This document shows positions 47,120 to 56,665 of a stretch of DNA of 64,000 nucleotides, piece by piece. The notes beneath the pieces were generated by a model. The model ran no database searches. It was given only the letters and a program-made list of their open reading frames with translations, and was not told where the DNA came from. This DNA is from Neptunomonas phycophila (GTDB lineage Bacteria > Pseudomonadota > Gammaproteobacteria > Pseudomonadales > Balneatricaceae). The stretch covers positions 1,860,001-1,924,000 of the forward strand of contig NZ_MRCI01000001.1 of NCBI RefSeq assembly GCF_001922575.1, written 5' to 3'. The translations under genes and the position numbers were made by a program. Position 1 is the first letter of the stretch. Each line of letters begins with the position of its first letter.

Positions 47120-48463
47120 TTAAGTCTCTTTCTCGATGCGCGTCAGGTTATCGCGAAGGATCGGGCCGTATTCGTACTTACCTGCACAGGCAAACGTACA
47201 CAAGGCTAAATCTTCTTCGTCAAGTTCCAGACAGCCAAGCTGCATCGCAGAAACGATGTCACCCGTGACCAAAGCACGCAGCAATTGAGTTGGCAAAATA
47301 TCCATTGGCACAAGGCGTTCAAATTGCCCTACTTGAACCATTGCACGCTCAGAACCATTGGTAGTGGTCGTGAAATCAAATTTTTTGCCAGATGAAAGGA
47401 AAGAAGCAAAGATATTAAGTACAGAGAACTTATTAGCACCTGGAGAAATCCAGCCCATAAACTCACGCACGTTACCTTCTTCAAGTATTGATACCTGATT
47501 AGCGTAATAGCCTAAGTAGGCCAAACCGCCTTCTGCTTTTCGACCGTTCCATACAGAACCCGAAATAACACGAGCGTTATCAGAGGCAACAGCCCCGTCA
47601 AGCAAATCAGATAATGCAGCACCCACACGCGTTTTAATAATTGCTGGCTTAACAGCAGCAGGGCCGGCTACAGAAACTAGGCGTTCAGTGAATAAACGTC
47701 CTTCTGTAAACAACTTACCAATGGCAACAACGTCTTGATAGTTGATAGACCAAACAAACTTTTGGCGTGCAACAGGATCAAGGTGATGTATATGAGTACC
47801 GGCGTTACCAGCAGGATGAGGACCATCGAACTCTTCGACAGTTACACCTGGAGCGGTCGGTATTGCGGCTCCTGGTGCCTTACACAAGAACACTTTATTC
47901 TCGGTAAGTTTTGTTAACAATCCAAGGCCTTGCTCAAACGCTTGTGCATGCTCATTAATGAACAGCTCAGGATTAGCAGCCAGTGGATTAGTATCCATTG
48001 CGGTAACAAAGATAGACGATGGAATTGCAGTAACGGCTGGGACTCGACTAAATGGACGAGTACGGAAAGCCGTCCATAACCCTGACACCTGCAAGTTTTC
48101 TACGACCTGTTCACGTGTCAGACTACCCAATTGCGCGGCATCATAGCGCGCAAATTCTACCGCTTCTTCTTCAGCGTCTAATTCGATAACGACCGAAAGG
48201 AGTACACGTCGCTCACCACGATTAATCGCAGTGACTACACCAGCACCTGGCGCAGTAACTTGAACACCTTCAGTTTTCTTATCGGTAAAGATCAATTGAC
48301 CGAGTTTGACACGATCACCCACCTTGACGGCCATTGTTGGTTTACAACCAACATAATCTGGTCCACTCACGGCGACCGAACGAATCACAGGAGAAGCAGA
48401 AGACACTACTTGCTCCGGAGCACCCGTAATCGGTAGATCCAGACCTTTATTGATCTTGATCAT
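47120..48463 (-). CDS. nqrA: Na+-NQR subunit A
   Basis: The 447-residue cytosolic subunit has the standard N-terminus MIKINKGLDLPITG, then HIHHLDPVARQKFVWSINYQDVVAIGKLF and CTFACAGKYEYGPILRDNLTRIEKE at the end. The frame reaches 48481, but the ATG at 48463 gives the conserved start, with GAGG upstream. It is first of the nqrABCDEF-apbE-nqrM operon, which couples NADH:quinone oxidation to Na+ export. Confidence 0.97.
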   Translation of the reverse strand: MIKINKGLDLPITGAPEQVVSSASPVIRSVAVSGPDYVGCKPTMAVKVGDRVKLGQLIFTDKKTEGVQVTAPGAGVVTAINRGERRVLLSVVIELDAEEEAVEFARYDAAQLGSLTREQVVENLQVSGLWTAFRTRPFSRVPAVTAIPSSIFVTAMDTNPLAANPELFINEHAQAFEQGLGLLTKLTENKVFLCKAPGAAIPTAPGVTVEEFDGPHPAGNAGTHIHHLDPVARQKFVWSINYQDVVAIGKLFTEGRLFTERLVSVAGPAAVKPAIIKTRVGAALSDLLDGAVASDNARVISGSVWNGRKAEGGLAYLGYYANQVSILEEGNVREFMGWISPGANKFSVLNIFASFLSSGKKFDFTTTTNGSERAMVQVGQFERLVPMDILPTQLLRALVTGDIVSAMQLGCLELDEEDLALCTFACAGKYEYGPILRDNLTRIEKET

Positions 48464-48791
48464 ACACCTCACCCAAAACACTATTAAAAAAAATTTTGAG
48501 GCTAAGTTTTCGTTTTACACAGATAACAAACTTCAACTAACGCTGTGGTTAGATTGCATCCGTTTCTGATATTTTTATTCGGAAAACCTACTACCCCACC
48601 AAAAAACCTGACAAGTATACCTGAGCGACATACCGCATATCTACAAACAGGCTAGATTATTCGGGCAGAAGACACCCTTTACGGCAGGAAATTCGCTAGA
48701 CGCTTTCAATATATCTATATAATTATAGGAAATATTAAAGATTAGACCAAAAAAAAGCCGCTTTTCGCGGCTTTCTCACTAAATCAACAAC
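48464..48791. other. Leader region upstream of nqrA
   Basis: A 328-bp AT-rich gap between gap (same strand, upstream gene ends elsewhere) and nqrA that must hold the nqr promoter. Apart from the gap terminator at its 3' edge I see no convincing operator or riboswitch. Confidence 0.5.
48749..48774 (-). terminator. Terminator after gap
   Basis: On the minus strand AAAGCCGC pairs with GCGGCTTT around a 5-nt loop and runs into a T tract, 17 bp after the gap stop codon. Confidence 0.92.
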
Positions 48792-50228
48792 TTACTTACT
48801 AGCCTTCGGGAAGGCAGGTAAAGTAACGTTAGACATAAACTGCGCCATACGTAAAACTTGGCAGCTGTAGCCAAACTCATTGTCGTACCACACATACAAT
48901 ACACAACGATTACCAGTCGCGATTGTCGCTAATGCATCCACAACGCCGGCTGCACGAGAGCCCACAAAATCAGTAGAGACAGCTTCAGGAGAGTTGCTGT
49001 AATCAATCTGCTTTTGCAATGGCGAATGTAATGCCATGGTGCGCAAATAGTCGTTCAAGCTCTCACGCTCAACTTCTTTACCCAAATTAAGGTTAAGAAT
49101 AGCCATTGATACGTTCGGTGTAGGTACACGAATAGCATTACCGGTTAGCTTGCCTTCCATAACCGGCAGAGCTTTAGATACAGCTTTTGCTGCACCTGTT
49201 TCGGTAATAACCATATTCAGACCTGCCGCACGGCCGCGACGATCACCTTTATGGTAGTTATCTATTAGGTTTTGGTCATTTGTATACGAGTGAACGGTTT
49301 CTACATGACCGTTTTCAACACCGTATTCATCATTAACCGCTTTCAAAATAGGAGTGATAGCGTTTGTAGTACACGACGCCGCTGACAAAATATTATCGTC
49401 GGGCGTTATGTCATGGTGGTTAACGCCCATAACAATATTTTTAACACCCTTACCAGGTGCCGTTAGCAACACTCGCTGAACACCTTTAGATTTCAGGTGT
49501 AAAGCAAGGCCGTCTTTATCACGCCAAATACCCGTGTTATCGATCACTAATGCATTATCGATACCGTACTGCGTGTAGTCGACTTGATCGGGCCCGTCAG
49601 AAAAGATAACTTGAATTTCGTTACCATTAGCAATTAGCACATTGCGCTCTTCATCAATCTGAATAGTGCCCTTGAATGAACCGTGAACAGAGTCACGACG
49701 CAACAAGCTTGCACGCTTTTCCAGATCGTTAGACGCCTTTCCTTTGCGGACAACGATGGCACGTAAACGTAACGACTGACCTCCACCAGTGCGTTCGATT
49801 AACAAACGTGCAAGTAAACGGCCAATACGGCCAAAGCCATATAGCACCACATCAGTACCCTGATGCTCTTCTTTACCGATTACTGAATCCAGCTCTTCCT
49901 CAAGAAAAGCCTTCATGCTACGTCCATTGCCTTCTGTGCGGAATTTAACCGCCAGCTTTCCGATATCAACATGAGCGCTATTTAGATTTAGTGTATCTAA
50001 CGCTTCAATCACCGGGTAAGTATCTAGTACAGATAACTCACTGGCTTCAACCTGACGCGCGTAACGGTGCGCCTTCAGGATATCGATAACAGAACGCTTA
50101 ACAATAAGACGTCCATAAACAGAAGTTTCTACGTTACGGTCACGATACAAACGACCAATGACCGGAACCATGGCTTCTGCAGTTGCTTCGCGCTCTTTCC
50201 AATCAGCGAATACTTGATTTTGGCTCAC
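48792..50228 (-). CDS. gap: Glyceraldehyde-3-phosphate dehydrogenase, long form
   Basis: This 478-residue protein has an ~125-residue N-terminal extension before the NAD-binding GFGRIGRLLARLL. The catalytic Cys is in SAASCTTNAITPI and the tail has VWYDNEFGYSCQVLRM. The long form matches the Pseudomonas/Vibrio gap subclass, thought to serve gluconeogenesis. The frame opens at 50258, but GGAGA stands 6 bp before the GTG at 50228, and the sequence from there aligns with Pseudomonas. It is divergent from mfd. Confidence 0.94.
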   Translation of the reverse strand: MSQNQVFADWKEREATAEAMVPVIGRLYRDRNVETSVYGRLIVKRSVIDILKAHRYARQVEASELSVLDTYPVIEALDTLNLNSAHVDIGKLAVKFRTEGNGRSMKAFLEEELDSVIGKEEHQGTDVVLYGFGRIGRLLARLLIERTGGGQSLRLRAIVVRKGKASNDLEKRASLLRRDSVHGSFKGTIQIDEERNVLIANGNEIQVIFSDGPDQVDYTQYGIDNALVIDNTGIWRDKDGLALHLKSKGVQRVLLTAPGKGVKNIVMGVNHHDITPDDNILSAASCTTNAITPILKAVNDEYGVENGHVETVHSYTNDQNLIDNYHKGDRRGRAAGLNMVITETGAAKAVSKALPVMEGKLTGNAIRVPTPNVSMAILNLNLGKEVERESLNDYLRTMALHSPLQKQIDYSNSPEAVSTDFVGSRAAGVVDALATIATGNRCVLYVWYDNEFGYSCQVLRMAQFMSNVTLPAFPKASK

Positions 50229-50472
50229 AGGTTTCTCCAACTTAACATCAACGCACATTTAAAAATGTGGGGCGTATTATCACTTTTTACACACAATCGG
50301 GCAAATCAGTCTCGCTATACTTTAGCCGGACGTTGATTTAAGTACTTTAGTGGGCCTCATTTGCAAGAAAAAGAGGCTTTAGGTGTCCTACTTTTATTGT
50401 CGAAACTTTGTAATTGAGTCTGTACCATTAGCGCCTGTGTTGTAACAAATCGTTGATATGGGGAGAAAGCGA

Positions 50473-53400
50473 GTGACCGATTGGGTCTTTCCAATGCCGA
50501 CAAAAGCCGGCGATATTAAATGGCTAGGCAATGTTCATGAAAGCGCAGCCGGCTTGGTTGTTGCCAAAGCGGCTCAACAGCACCAACGATTAACACTGGT
50601 CATTACCAAAAACAGTGATAGCGCTGCATTGATCGAAAACGAGATTCGTTTTTACAGTGCTGATAACGCATTAGAAGTACTGCCATTTCCTGATTGGGAA
50701 ACTCTACCTTATGACTCATTTTCACCGCATCAAGATATAACCTCAGCGCGTGTGAGTACACTCAACCGCCTTTCACAGATAGAACGCGGTATCGTTATCG
50801 TTCCACTGAGCACGCTTCTGCATCGCATTGCTCCCCCGTCATTCTTACAAGCCCATTCATTGCTGCTAGATACAGGGCAACGTTTGAATATTGATCGCTT
50901 GCGCGAACAATTAACCAATGCCGGTTATCGCGCCGTTGAAACCGTATACGAGCACGGTGAATTTGCCGTTCGTGGCTCTATCATCGATCTATACCCCATG
51001 GGGTCAGACACCCCATTTCGAATCGATTTGTTTGATGATGAGATCGACACCCTCAGAACTTTTGATCCGGAATCACAACGCTCAATCGACAAAATAGACC
51101 AAATTCGATTGCTACCTGCACGTGAATTTCCGTTAACCGAAGAGGCTATCGCCCTTTTCAAGCAAAACTGGCGTGCTAACTTTGATGTTGATTACCGTCG
51201 CTGCCCAACTTATCAAGATGTGAGCCAAGGATTAGCGCCAGCAGGTATCGAGTATTACTTACCTTTCTTTTTCGATGAAACAGCAACACTGTTTGATTTT
51301 TTGCCAGCCGATACACTCATCATTACAGAGGAATCGCTTGAGACACCCTGCAAACAGTTTTGGAGCGATGCCAATAGCCGCTTTGAAGACCGCCGCCATG
51401 ATATCGAAAAGCCTATCCTCTCTCCAAACCGCGTATTTTTGCCGGAGAATGAGTTATTCAGCGCCCTAAAACCATTTAAGCGGCTCCAGTTCTGCGCTCA
51501 AGAACTGGAGATAAATGCGGGCCGCATCAACTTTGCCAGCCAAGCCACGGCAGACCTTGGCGTCAACGCCCAATCATCCAACCCATTGGGAAAACTCACC
51601 CACTATATGGATGATAATCCACAACAAAAATGGTTATTCTGCGCCGAATCACCCGGGCGCAAAGAATCATTGCTGGAGCTGCTATCCAAAGCCAATATAA
51701 AGCCAGATCAGATTAAGAATTGGGCTGATTTCGAAACAGGAAGCAGCGCAATAGGCATGACGGTCTTCCCACTTGATCGCGGTTTAAACATACCCAACCG
51801 CCTAAAAGTGATAACAGAGTCGCAACTGTTTGGCGGTCAAGTATTTCAACGTCGCCGTCGCGCCCGCGAAAAAGATCAATCCGACTTGGTCATTCGCAAT
51901 TTAGCCGAGCTAGCACCCAACTCTCCTGTGGTCCATATTGATCATGGTGTGGGTCGTTACCTTGGCTTAGAAACCATCGAACTTGACGGACAGAAGAATG
52001 AGTTTGTAGCGCTTTCGTATGCTAACGATGCCAAGTTATTTGTCCCTGTTTCATCGCTCCATTTAATCAGTCGCTATAGCGGTACAACCGACGAGCTCGC
52101 CCCTCTCCATCGCTTAGGCACCGAACAATGGAGCAAAGCTCGGCAAAAAGCGGCAGAAAAAATCCGTGATACGGCAGCAGAGTTATTAGATATCTATGCC
52201 CGCCGCGCTGCCCGCAAGGGCTTTCAGTTCGATGATCCGGATGAAAATTATAAACAGTTTGCTGCCAGCTTTCCTTTTGAAGAAACGCCAGATCAAGAAA
52301 CGGCCATCCAATCTGTATTGCGTGATATGACATCCCCTCAGCCCATGGATCGGTTAATTTGCGGCGATGTTGGGTTTGGCAAAACCGAAGTGGCCATGCG
52401 AGCTACGTTTATGGCCGCACAAAGCAGCAAACAAGTGGCAGTGCTGGTACCTACCACACTCCTAGCACAACAACATTTCGAGAACTTTAGAGATCGCTTT
52501 GCTGACTGGCCCGTAACAGTTGAATTAATTTCGCGCTTTAGAACGGCAAAACAACAATCTGCCGTAATAGAAAAGCTTAATGATGGCCAAATCGACATCA
52601 TCATAGGCACCCATAAACTCCTACAGGGCGACATAGAGTTTAAGAACCTTGGACTCGTTATTATCGACGAAGAACATCGCTTTGGCGTCCAACAAAAAGA
52701 GCGGCTTAAATCGCTACGCTCTGAGGTTGATATCCTTACCATGACTGCCACGCCTATTCCTCGAACACTGAATATGGCGATGAGTGGTATGCGAGACTTA
52801 TCAATTATTGCTACACCACCCGCTAGACGCCTAGCCGTGAAGACTTTTGTCCGCGAATCAGACAACCCAACCATTAAAGAAGCGATTTTGCGCGAGCTAC
52901 TGCGCGGTGGACAAGTCTACTACTTACACAATGAAGTAAAGAGCATAGAAAAAGTCGCTGAAGAGTTGCGCGCATTAGTTCCTGAAGCGCGTGTAGGCGT
53001 AGGCCATGGCCAGATGCGTGAACGTGAGCTGGAGCAAGTCATGTCAGACTTCTACCACAAGCGTCACAACGTTTTACTGTGTACCACGATTATAGAAACA
53101 GGTATCGACGTTCCTAATGCCAACACTATTATTATCGACCGTGCTGATAAATTTGGCTTAGCTCAACTGCATCAGTTACGCGGACGCGTTGGGCGCTCAC
53201 ATCACCAAGCGTACGCATATATGCTGACACCGCCACCCAAAAGCATTTCAACTGACGCCCAAAAGCGACTGGAGGCTATAGCACTTGCGGAAGACCTGGG
53301 CGCAGGCTTTACGCTAGCCACTCATGACTTAGAGATTCGCGGTGCCGGTGAGTTATTAGGCGAAGAACAGAGCGGCCAGATACAAGGCATTGGCTTCAGT

Positions 53401-53922
53401 TTGTACATGGAAATGCTTGAAGAAGCGATCCAAGCCATTAAAGATGGCAAAACGCCTAACCTCGACAAACCTCTGCACCACGGGGCAGAAATCAATCTAC
53501 GCATACCCGCTCTTATCCCCGATGATTATTTACCGGATGTACACAACCGGCTCATCATGTACAAACGAATTTCGAGTGCGAAAAATGATATCGAGATTAA
53601 AGAACTACAAATCGAGATGATCGACCGTTTTGGCATGCTACCCGAGCAGACTAAGAACTTATTTAGGCTAACAAGTCTTAAGCTCATAGCTAATGATCTA
53701 GGTATCGTTAAACTGGACGCAGGAAGCGGCAGTGGGCGACTAGAGTTTGGCAGCGACACCAAAATTGATCCATTCACCTTGGTCACGCTGGTTCAAAAAC
53801 AACCTAAACGCTACAAGCTTGAAGGTGCAAGCCACCTTCGTTTTACCGCGCCTATGGACGACACAGAGTCACGCTTTAGCGCCATCGAGGACTTATTAAC
53901 AGCGTTAACCCCTAAAGGGTGA
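50473..53922 (+). CDS. mfd: Transcription-repair coupling factor
   Basis: This 1149-residue DNA translocase removes stalled RNA polymerase and recruits UvrA. It has the UvrB-homology region (about 1-340), RNA polymerase-interacting domain around 470-550, Walker A GDVGFGKTEVAM, DEEH in IIDEEHRFGVQQKE, SAT-like TATPIPRTLNMAMSGMRD, and a TRCF C-terminal domain. The GTG start at 50473 follows GGAGAAAGC and gives a length near E. coli Mfd (1148); the ATG at 50458 has no ribosome site. Confidence 0.95.
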   Translation: MTDWVFPMPTKAGDIKWLGNVHESAAGLVVAKAAQQHQRLTLVITKNSDSAALIENEIRFYSADNALEVLPFPDWETLPYDSFSPHQDITSARVSTLNRLSQIERGIVIVPLSTLLHRIAPPSFLQAHSLLLDTGQRLNIDRLREQLTNAGYRAVETVYEHGEFAVRGSIIDLYPMGSDTPFRIDLFDDEIDTLRTFDPESQRSIDKIDQIRLLPAREFPLTEEAIALFKQNWRANFDVDYRRCPTYQDVSQGLAPAGIEYYLPFFFDETATLFDFLPADTLIITEESLETPCKQFWSDANSRFEDRRHDIEKPILSPNRVFLPENELFSALKPFKRLQFCAQELEINAGRINFASQATADLGVNAQSSNPLGKLTHYMDDNPQQKWLFCAESPGRKESLLELLSKANIKPDQIKNWADFETGSSAIGMTVFPLDRGLNIPNRLKVITESQLFGGQVFQRRRRAREKDQSDLVIRNLAELAPNSPVVHIDHGVGRYLGLETIELDGQKNEFVALSYANDAKLFVPVSSLHLISRYSGTTDELAPLHRLGTEQWSKARQKAAEKIRDTAAELLDIYARRAARKGFQFDDPDENYKQFAASFPFEETPDQETAIQSVLRDMTSPQPMDRLICGDVGFGKTEVAMRATFMAAQSSKQVAVLVPTTLLAQQHFENFRDRFADWPVTVELISRFRTAKQQSAVIEKLNDGQIDIIIGTHKLLQGDIEFKNLGLVIIDEEHRFGVQQKERLKSLRSEVDILTMTATPIPRTLNMAMSGMRDLSIIATPPARRLAVKTFVRESDNPTIKEAILRELLRGGQVYYLHNEVKSIEKVAEELRALVPEARVGVGHGQMRERELEQVMSDFYHKRHNVLLCTTIIETGIDVPNANTIIIDRADKFGLAQLHQLRGRVGRSHHQAYAYMLTPPPKSISTDAQKRLEAIALAEDLGAGFTLATHDLEIRGAGELLGEEQSGQIQGIGFSLYMEMLEEAIQAIKDGKTPNLDKPLHHGAEINLRIPALIPDDYLPDVHNRLIMYKRISSAKNDIEIKELQIEMIDRFGMLPEQTKNLFRLTSLKLIANDLGIVKLDAGSGSGRLEFGSDTKIDPFTLVTLVQKQPKRYKLEGASHLRFTAPMDDTESRFSAIEDLLTALTPKG

Positions 53923-53950
53923 TGTAAAGCACCATACGGACATTAACGAA

Positions 53951-53978
53951 CAGGGATACCCAAGGATGGACATCCCTG
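53951..53978. terminator. Possible terminator between mfd and the mscS-type gene
   Basis: CAGGGAT pairs with ATCCCTG around a 14-nt loop between two convergent genes. The loop is long and no real T run follows, so this is tentative. Confidence 0.4.
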
Positions 53979-53985
53979 ATTTCAA

Positions 53986-55137
53986 CTAGGACTGAGGAGC
54001 AGATTGAACGCCAACAGATGGCACCTGAATCTCTCCTTCAGGCACCAAGTGGACGGTAGACGTTGGGAATGCCACCTCCGCATTGTTCGACTCAATGATC
54101 TCCATCACCTTCAACAGAACATCCTCTTTTATTTCATGATACTCAATCCAATCGGTTGTTTTGGTAAAGGTATAGATAAAAAAGTCGAGCGAGGAAGGCG
54201 CAAATGTATTGAGGTTAACAATCATTGTTTGGTTTTGATCGATAGCCTCATGCCCCCTCAACATATTCTTAACATCTGTGACTATCTGGCGAACCGTAGC
54301 AACATCACAATAACGAACACCTACTGTCTCGTAGATACGTCTATTCGTCATACGTGATGGATTTTCGACCGAGATACTTGTGAAAGTCGCATTTGGAACG
54401 TATAAAGGACGCTTGTCGAAAGTACGTATGCGCGTTAAACGCCAACCGATGTCTTCAACTGTGCCCTCAATATTTTTATCAGGACTTCTCACCCAGTCAC
54501 CTACTTTGAAGGGCCGGTCAAGATAAATCATAAGCCCGCCAAAAAAGTTAGCTAACAGATCTTTAGCGGCAAAACCAACGGCAATACCACCAATCCCACC
54601 AAAGGCCAGAACCCCCGAAATACTGTAGCCAAAGGTCTGTAAAACCACCAAACCAATAGTAATGATTAACGCCAACCTTACTAGCTTGCCCAATGCGCTT
54701 ACGGTGGTTTCGTCCATGCTGGTGTTAATTCCAACCGGATCAATCAGTGCTTTTTCGGTTAAACCGACAAAACGTACTAAGAACCAACCAATTAAGATAA
54801 TAACGGAGACTTTTCGGATGGGAGTTACAACATCTAATAGTACAGTGCCTGTAGAAGCATCAATGACATCAAAGGCAAAACCGCCACCAATTACCCATAC
54901 AAGAATAATAACGGGCTTGCGCATCGCCTCTATTAGCAGGTCATCCCAAATTGTTCGTGTTCTAGCTAAAGACTTATGCAGACGGTTAAAAAAACGTCCC
55001 AGAATAAATGCCACAATGAGTGTCACCAGCACAATAGCAAAAACAACAACAATCCAAGCATTTTCCTGATTCAATGAGAAAGATTCGGTTATCCATTGTT
55101 GTATGGGTTGCGCTATCTCTTTACCATCAAATTCCAT
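53986..55137 (-). CDS. MscS-family mechanosensitive channel
   Basis: The 383-residue protein has four TM helices and the MscS core. The pore-lining helix ends with GVLAFGGIGGIAVGFAAKDLLANFFGG (about 175-200), then DRPFKVGDWVRSPDKNIEGTVEDIGWRLTRIRTFDKRPLYVPN, typical of the beta domain. It releases osmolytes on hypo-osmotic shock. Its ATG overlaps the nagZ stop by one base (TAATG), so it is probably translated with nagZ. Confidence 0.92.
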   Translation of the reverse strand: MEFDGKEIAQPIQQWITESFSLNQENAWIVVVFAIVLVTLIVAFILGRFFNRLHKSLARTRTIWDDLLIEAMRKPVIILVWVIGGGFAFDVIDASTGTVLLDVVTPIRKVSVIILIGWFLVRFVGLTEKALIDPVGINTSMDETTVSALGKLVRLALIITIGLVVLQTFGYSISGVLAFGGIGGIAVGFAAKDLLANFFGGLMIYLDRPFKVGDWVRSPDKNIEGTVEDIGWRLTRIRTFDKRPLYVPNATFTSISVENPSRMTNRRIYETVGVRYCDVATVRQIVTDVKNMLRGHEAIDQNQTMIVNLNTFAPSSLDFFIYTFTKTTDWIEYHEIKEDVLLKVMEIIESNNAEVAFPTSTVHLVPEGEIQVPSVGVQSAPQS

Positions 55138-56150
55138 TACGCTAATTCCATTTCTACTTGCTGTTTAACATCAGCTATTCTCAGCTGATCTAATACTTTA
55201 TTTTTATGACGCATCCGTGAAATACGTAAACTACGGTGACTAAGGCCGCCATCTTCCAGCGAATCCAAATACCCCAGCACTTGATCAGCAGCCTCCGGTT
55301 TATTACAGACCAACACCATATCGCAACCGGCCTTCAAAGCGGCCGCGGCTCTCTCTGGATATCCACCAGCGACAGACGCTCCCTCCATGCTGAGGTCATC
55401 ACTAAAAATAACGCCTTCAAACCCAAGCTGTTGACGCAATACCTCTTGCAACCAAAATGGCGAAAACCCTGCGGTGTTTTCCGTTACCTGCGTATAAATC
55501 ACGTGGGCGGGCATAATGGCATCTAAGCCTTGCTCAATCATGAATTTGAACGGCTGCATATCCTGCTGGGCAATCACAGAAAACGGACGCTCGTCTGTAG
55601 GAACCGCCAAATGCGAATCCGCAATAACCCAACCATGCCCAGGAAAATGCTTACCGGTAGCAGCCATGCCTGCTGAGTGCATCCCTTTCATAAAAGCAGA
55701 GGCTAAGGCCATAACTTGTTCTGGTGTGGAACCAAAAGCGCGATCACCAATGATTTGGCTACGCTCAAGATTCAAGTCCAAAACCGGCGCAAAACTGATA
55801 TCAATATCCAGATCAATAAGCTCGGCGGCCATTAGCCAGCCAATCATTTCCGATAATGCGACAGCCTCTTTAGGTCTATCTAGCCAGCGATCCGCGATAA
55901 CTTTCATGGCGGGCAAGCGCATAAATTCATCTCTAAATCGTTGTACCCGCCCCCCTTCTTGATCAACTGCAATAATAATATCAGGCGCTACTTGACGTAT
56001 ATCGGCCACTAATGAGCGCAGTTGTTGTTTGGACTGATAATTGCGCGCAAATAAAATTAATCCACCCACGTGCGGATGCTGCAGACGCTGGCGCTCCATA
56101 TCGGTCAACTCATGACCTGCCACATCTAACATGACACAACCGGTACTCAT
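55137..56150 (-). CDS. nagZ: Beta-N-acetylhexosaminidase NagZ
   Basis: This 337-residue cytosolic GH3 enzyme removes GlcNAc from GlcNAc-anhydroMurNAc peptides during peptidoglycan recycling and thereby affects AmpC induction. IIAVDQEGGRVQRF, KHFPGHGWVIADSHLAVP (with the flexible-loop Asp-His pair) and VIFSDDLSMEGAS with the nucleophile Asp are seen. It overlaps by one base both the upstream YkuD gene and the downstream mscS gene. Confidence 0.96.
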   Translation of the reverse strand: MSTGCVMLDVAGHELTDMERQRLQHPHVGGLILFARNYQSKQQLRSLVADIRQVAPDIIIAVDQEGGRVQRFRDEFMRLPAMKVIADRWLDRPKEAVALSEMIGWLMAAELIDLDIDISFAPVLDLNLERSQIIGDRAFGSTPEQVMALASAFMKGMHSAGMAATGKHFPGHGWVIADSHLAVPTDERPFSVIAQQDMQPFKFMIEQGLDAIMPAHVIYTQVTENTAGFSPFWLQEVLRQQLGFEGVIFSDDLSMEGASVAGGYPERAAAALKAGCDMVLVCNKPEAADQVLGYLDSLEDGGLSHRSLRISRMRHKNKVLDQLRIADVKQQVEMELA

Positions 56151-56626
56151 TATGACTCCTCAATCAACAGCGGTGTCCCCACTGAAACACGATTAAATAA
56201 TGTTAATAAATCATTGTTGCGCATACGGATACAACCATGCGAAGCAGGAACCCCCATAGGCTCTGTTTCCGGCGTACCATGTATGTAAATATAACGACGC
56301 ATTGAATCGACATTACCCAAGCGGTTAACGCCAGGCTCGCAGCCACTGAGCCACAAAATACGTGTCAGTATCCAATCTCGTCCAGGGTTAGATTGCGCAA
56401 GTGCTGATGAGTAAATTTCCCCTGTAAAACGACGGCCAATAAATACTGCGTTTTCTGGAAGGCCCGCACCAATTTTAGCGCGAATAATGTGTAAACCACG
56501 TGGGGTACAACCGGAACCGGTTTGTTCTCCGGCGCCATTAGCGGCGGTTGAAATAGAAAACCGGGTCGTTCGACCCGGCTCAATTAAGGTTAGCTGCTGC
56601 TCTTTTATATTAAGATGCAGTTTCAT
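56150..56626 (-). CDS. Signal-less YkuD-domain protein, probable cytosolic L,D-carboxypeptidase (ElsL/LdtK-like)
   Basis: The 158-residue protein is essentially one YkuD (L,D-transpeptidase) domain. Active site: His116 in YIHGTPE and Ser129-His130-Gly131-Cys132-Ile-Arg in the SHGCIRM motif. There is no signal peptide, TM helix or LysM domain, so it should act in the cytosol. That matches the ElsL/LdtK group of Acinetobacter, which trims D-Ala from recycled tetrapeptides. The ATG at 56626 follows AGGGA. It overlaps nagZ by TAATG, which supports a recycling role. Function is inferred. Confidence 0.75.
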   Translation of the reverse strand: MKLHLNIKEQQLTLIEPGRTTRFSISTAANGAGEQTGSGCTPRGLHIIRAKIGAGLPENAVFIGRRFTGEIYSSALAQSNPGRDWILTRILWLSGCEPGVNRLGNVDSMRRYIYIHGTPETEPMGVPASHGCIRMRNNDLLTLFNRVSVGTPLLIEES

Positions 56627-56665
56627 CAAGTAATCCCTGTTTAATCCACTATAGGCTGGATTCTA

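Noticed and set aside
52338-52874. 178-residue open frame on the minus strand
   Set aside because: It lies entirely antisense to mfd and has a low-complexity, Ser/Arg-rich composition typical of a shadow frame.
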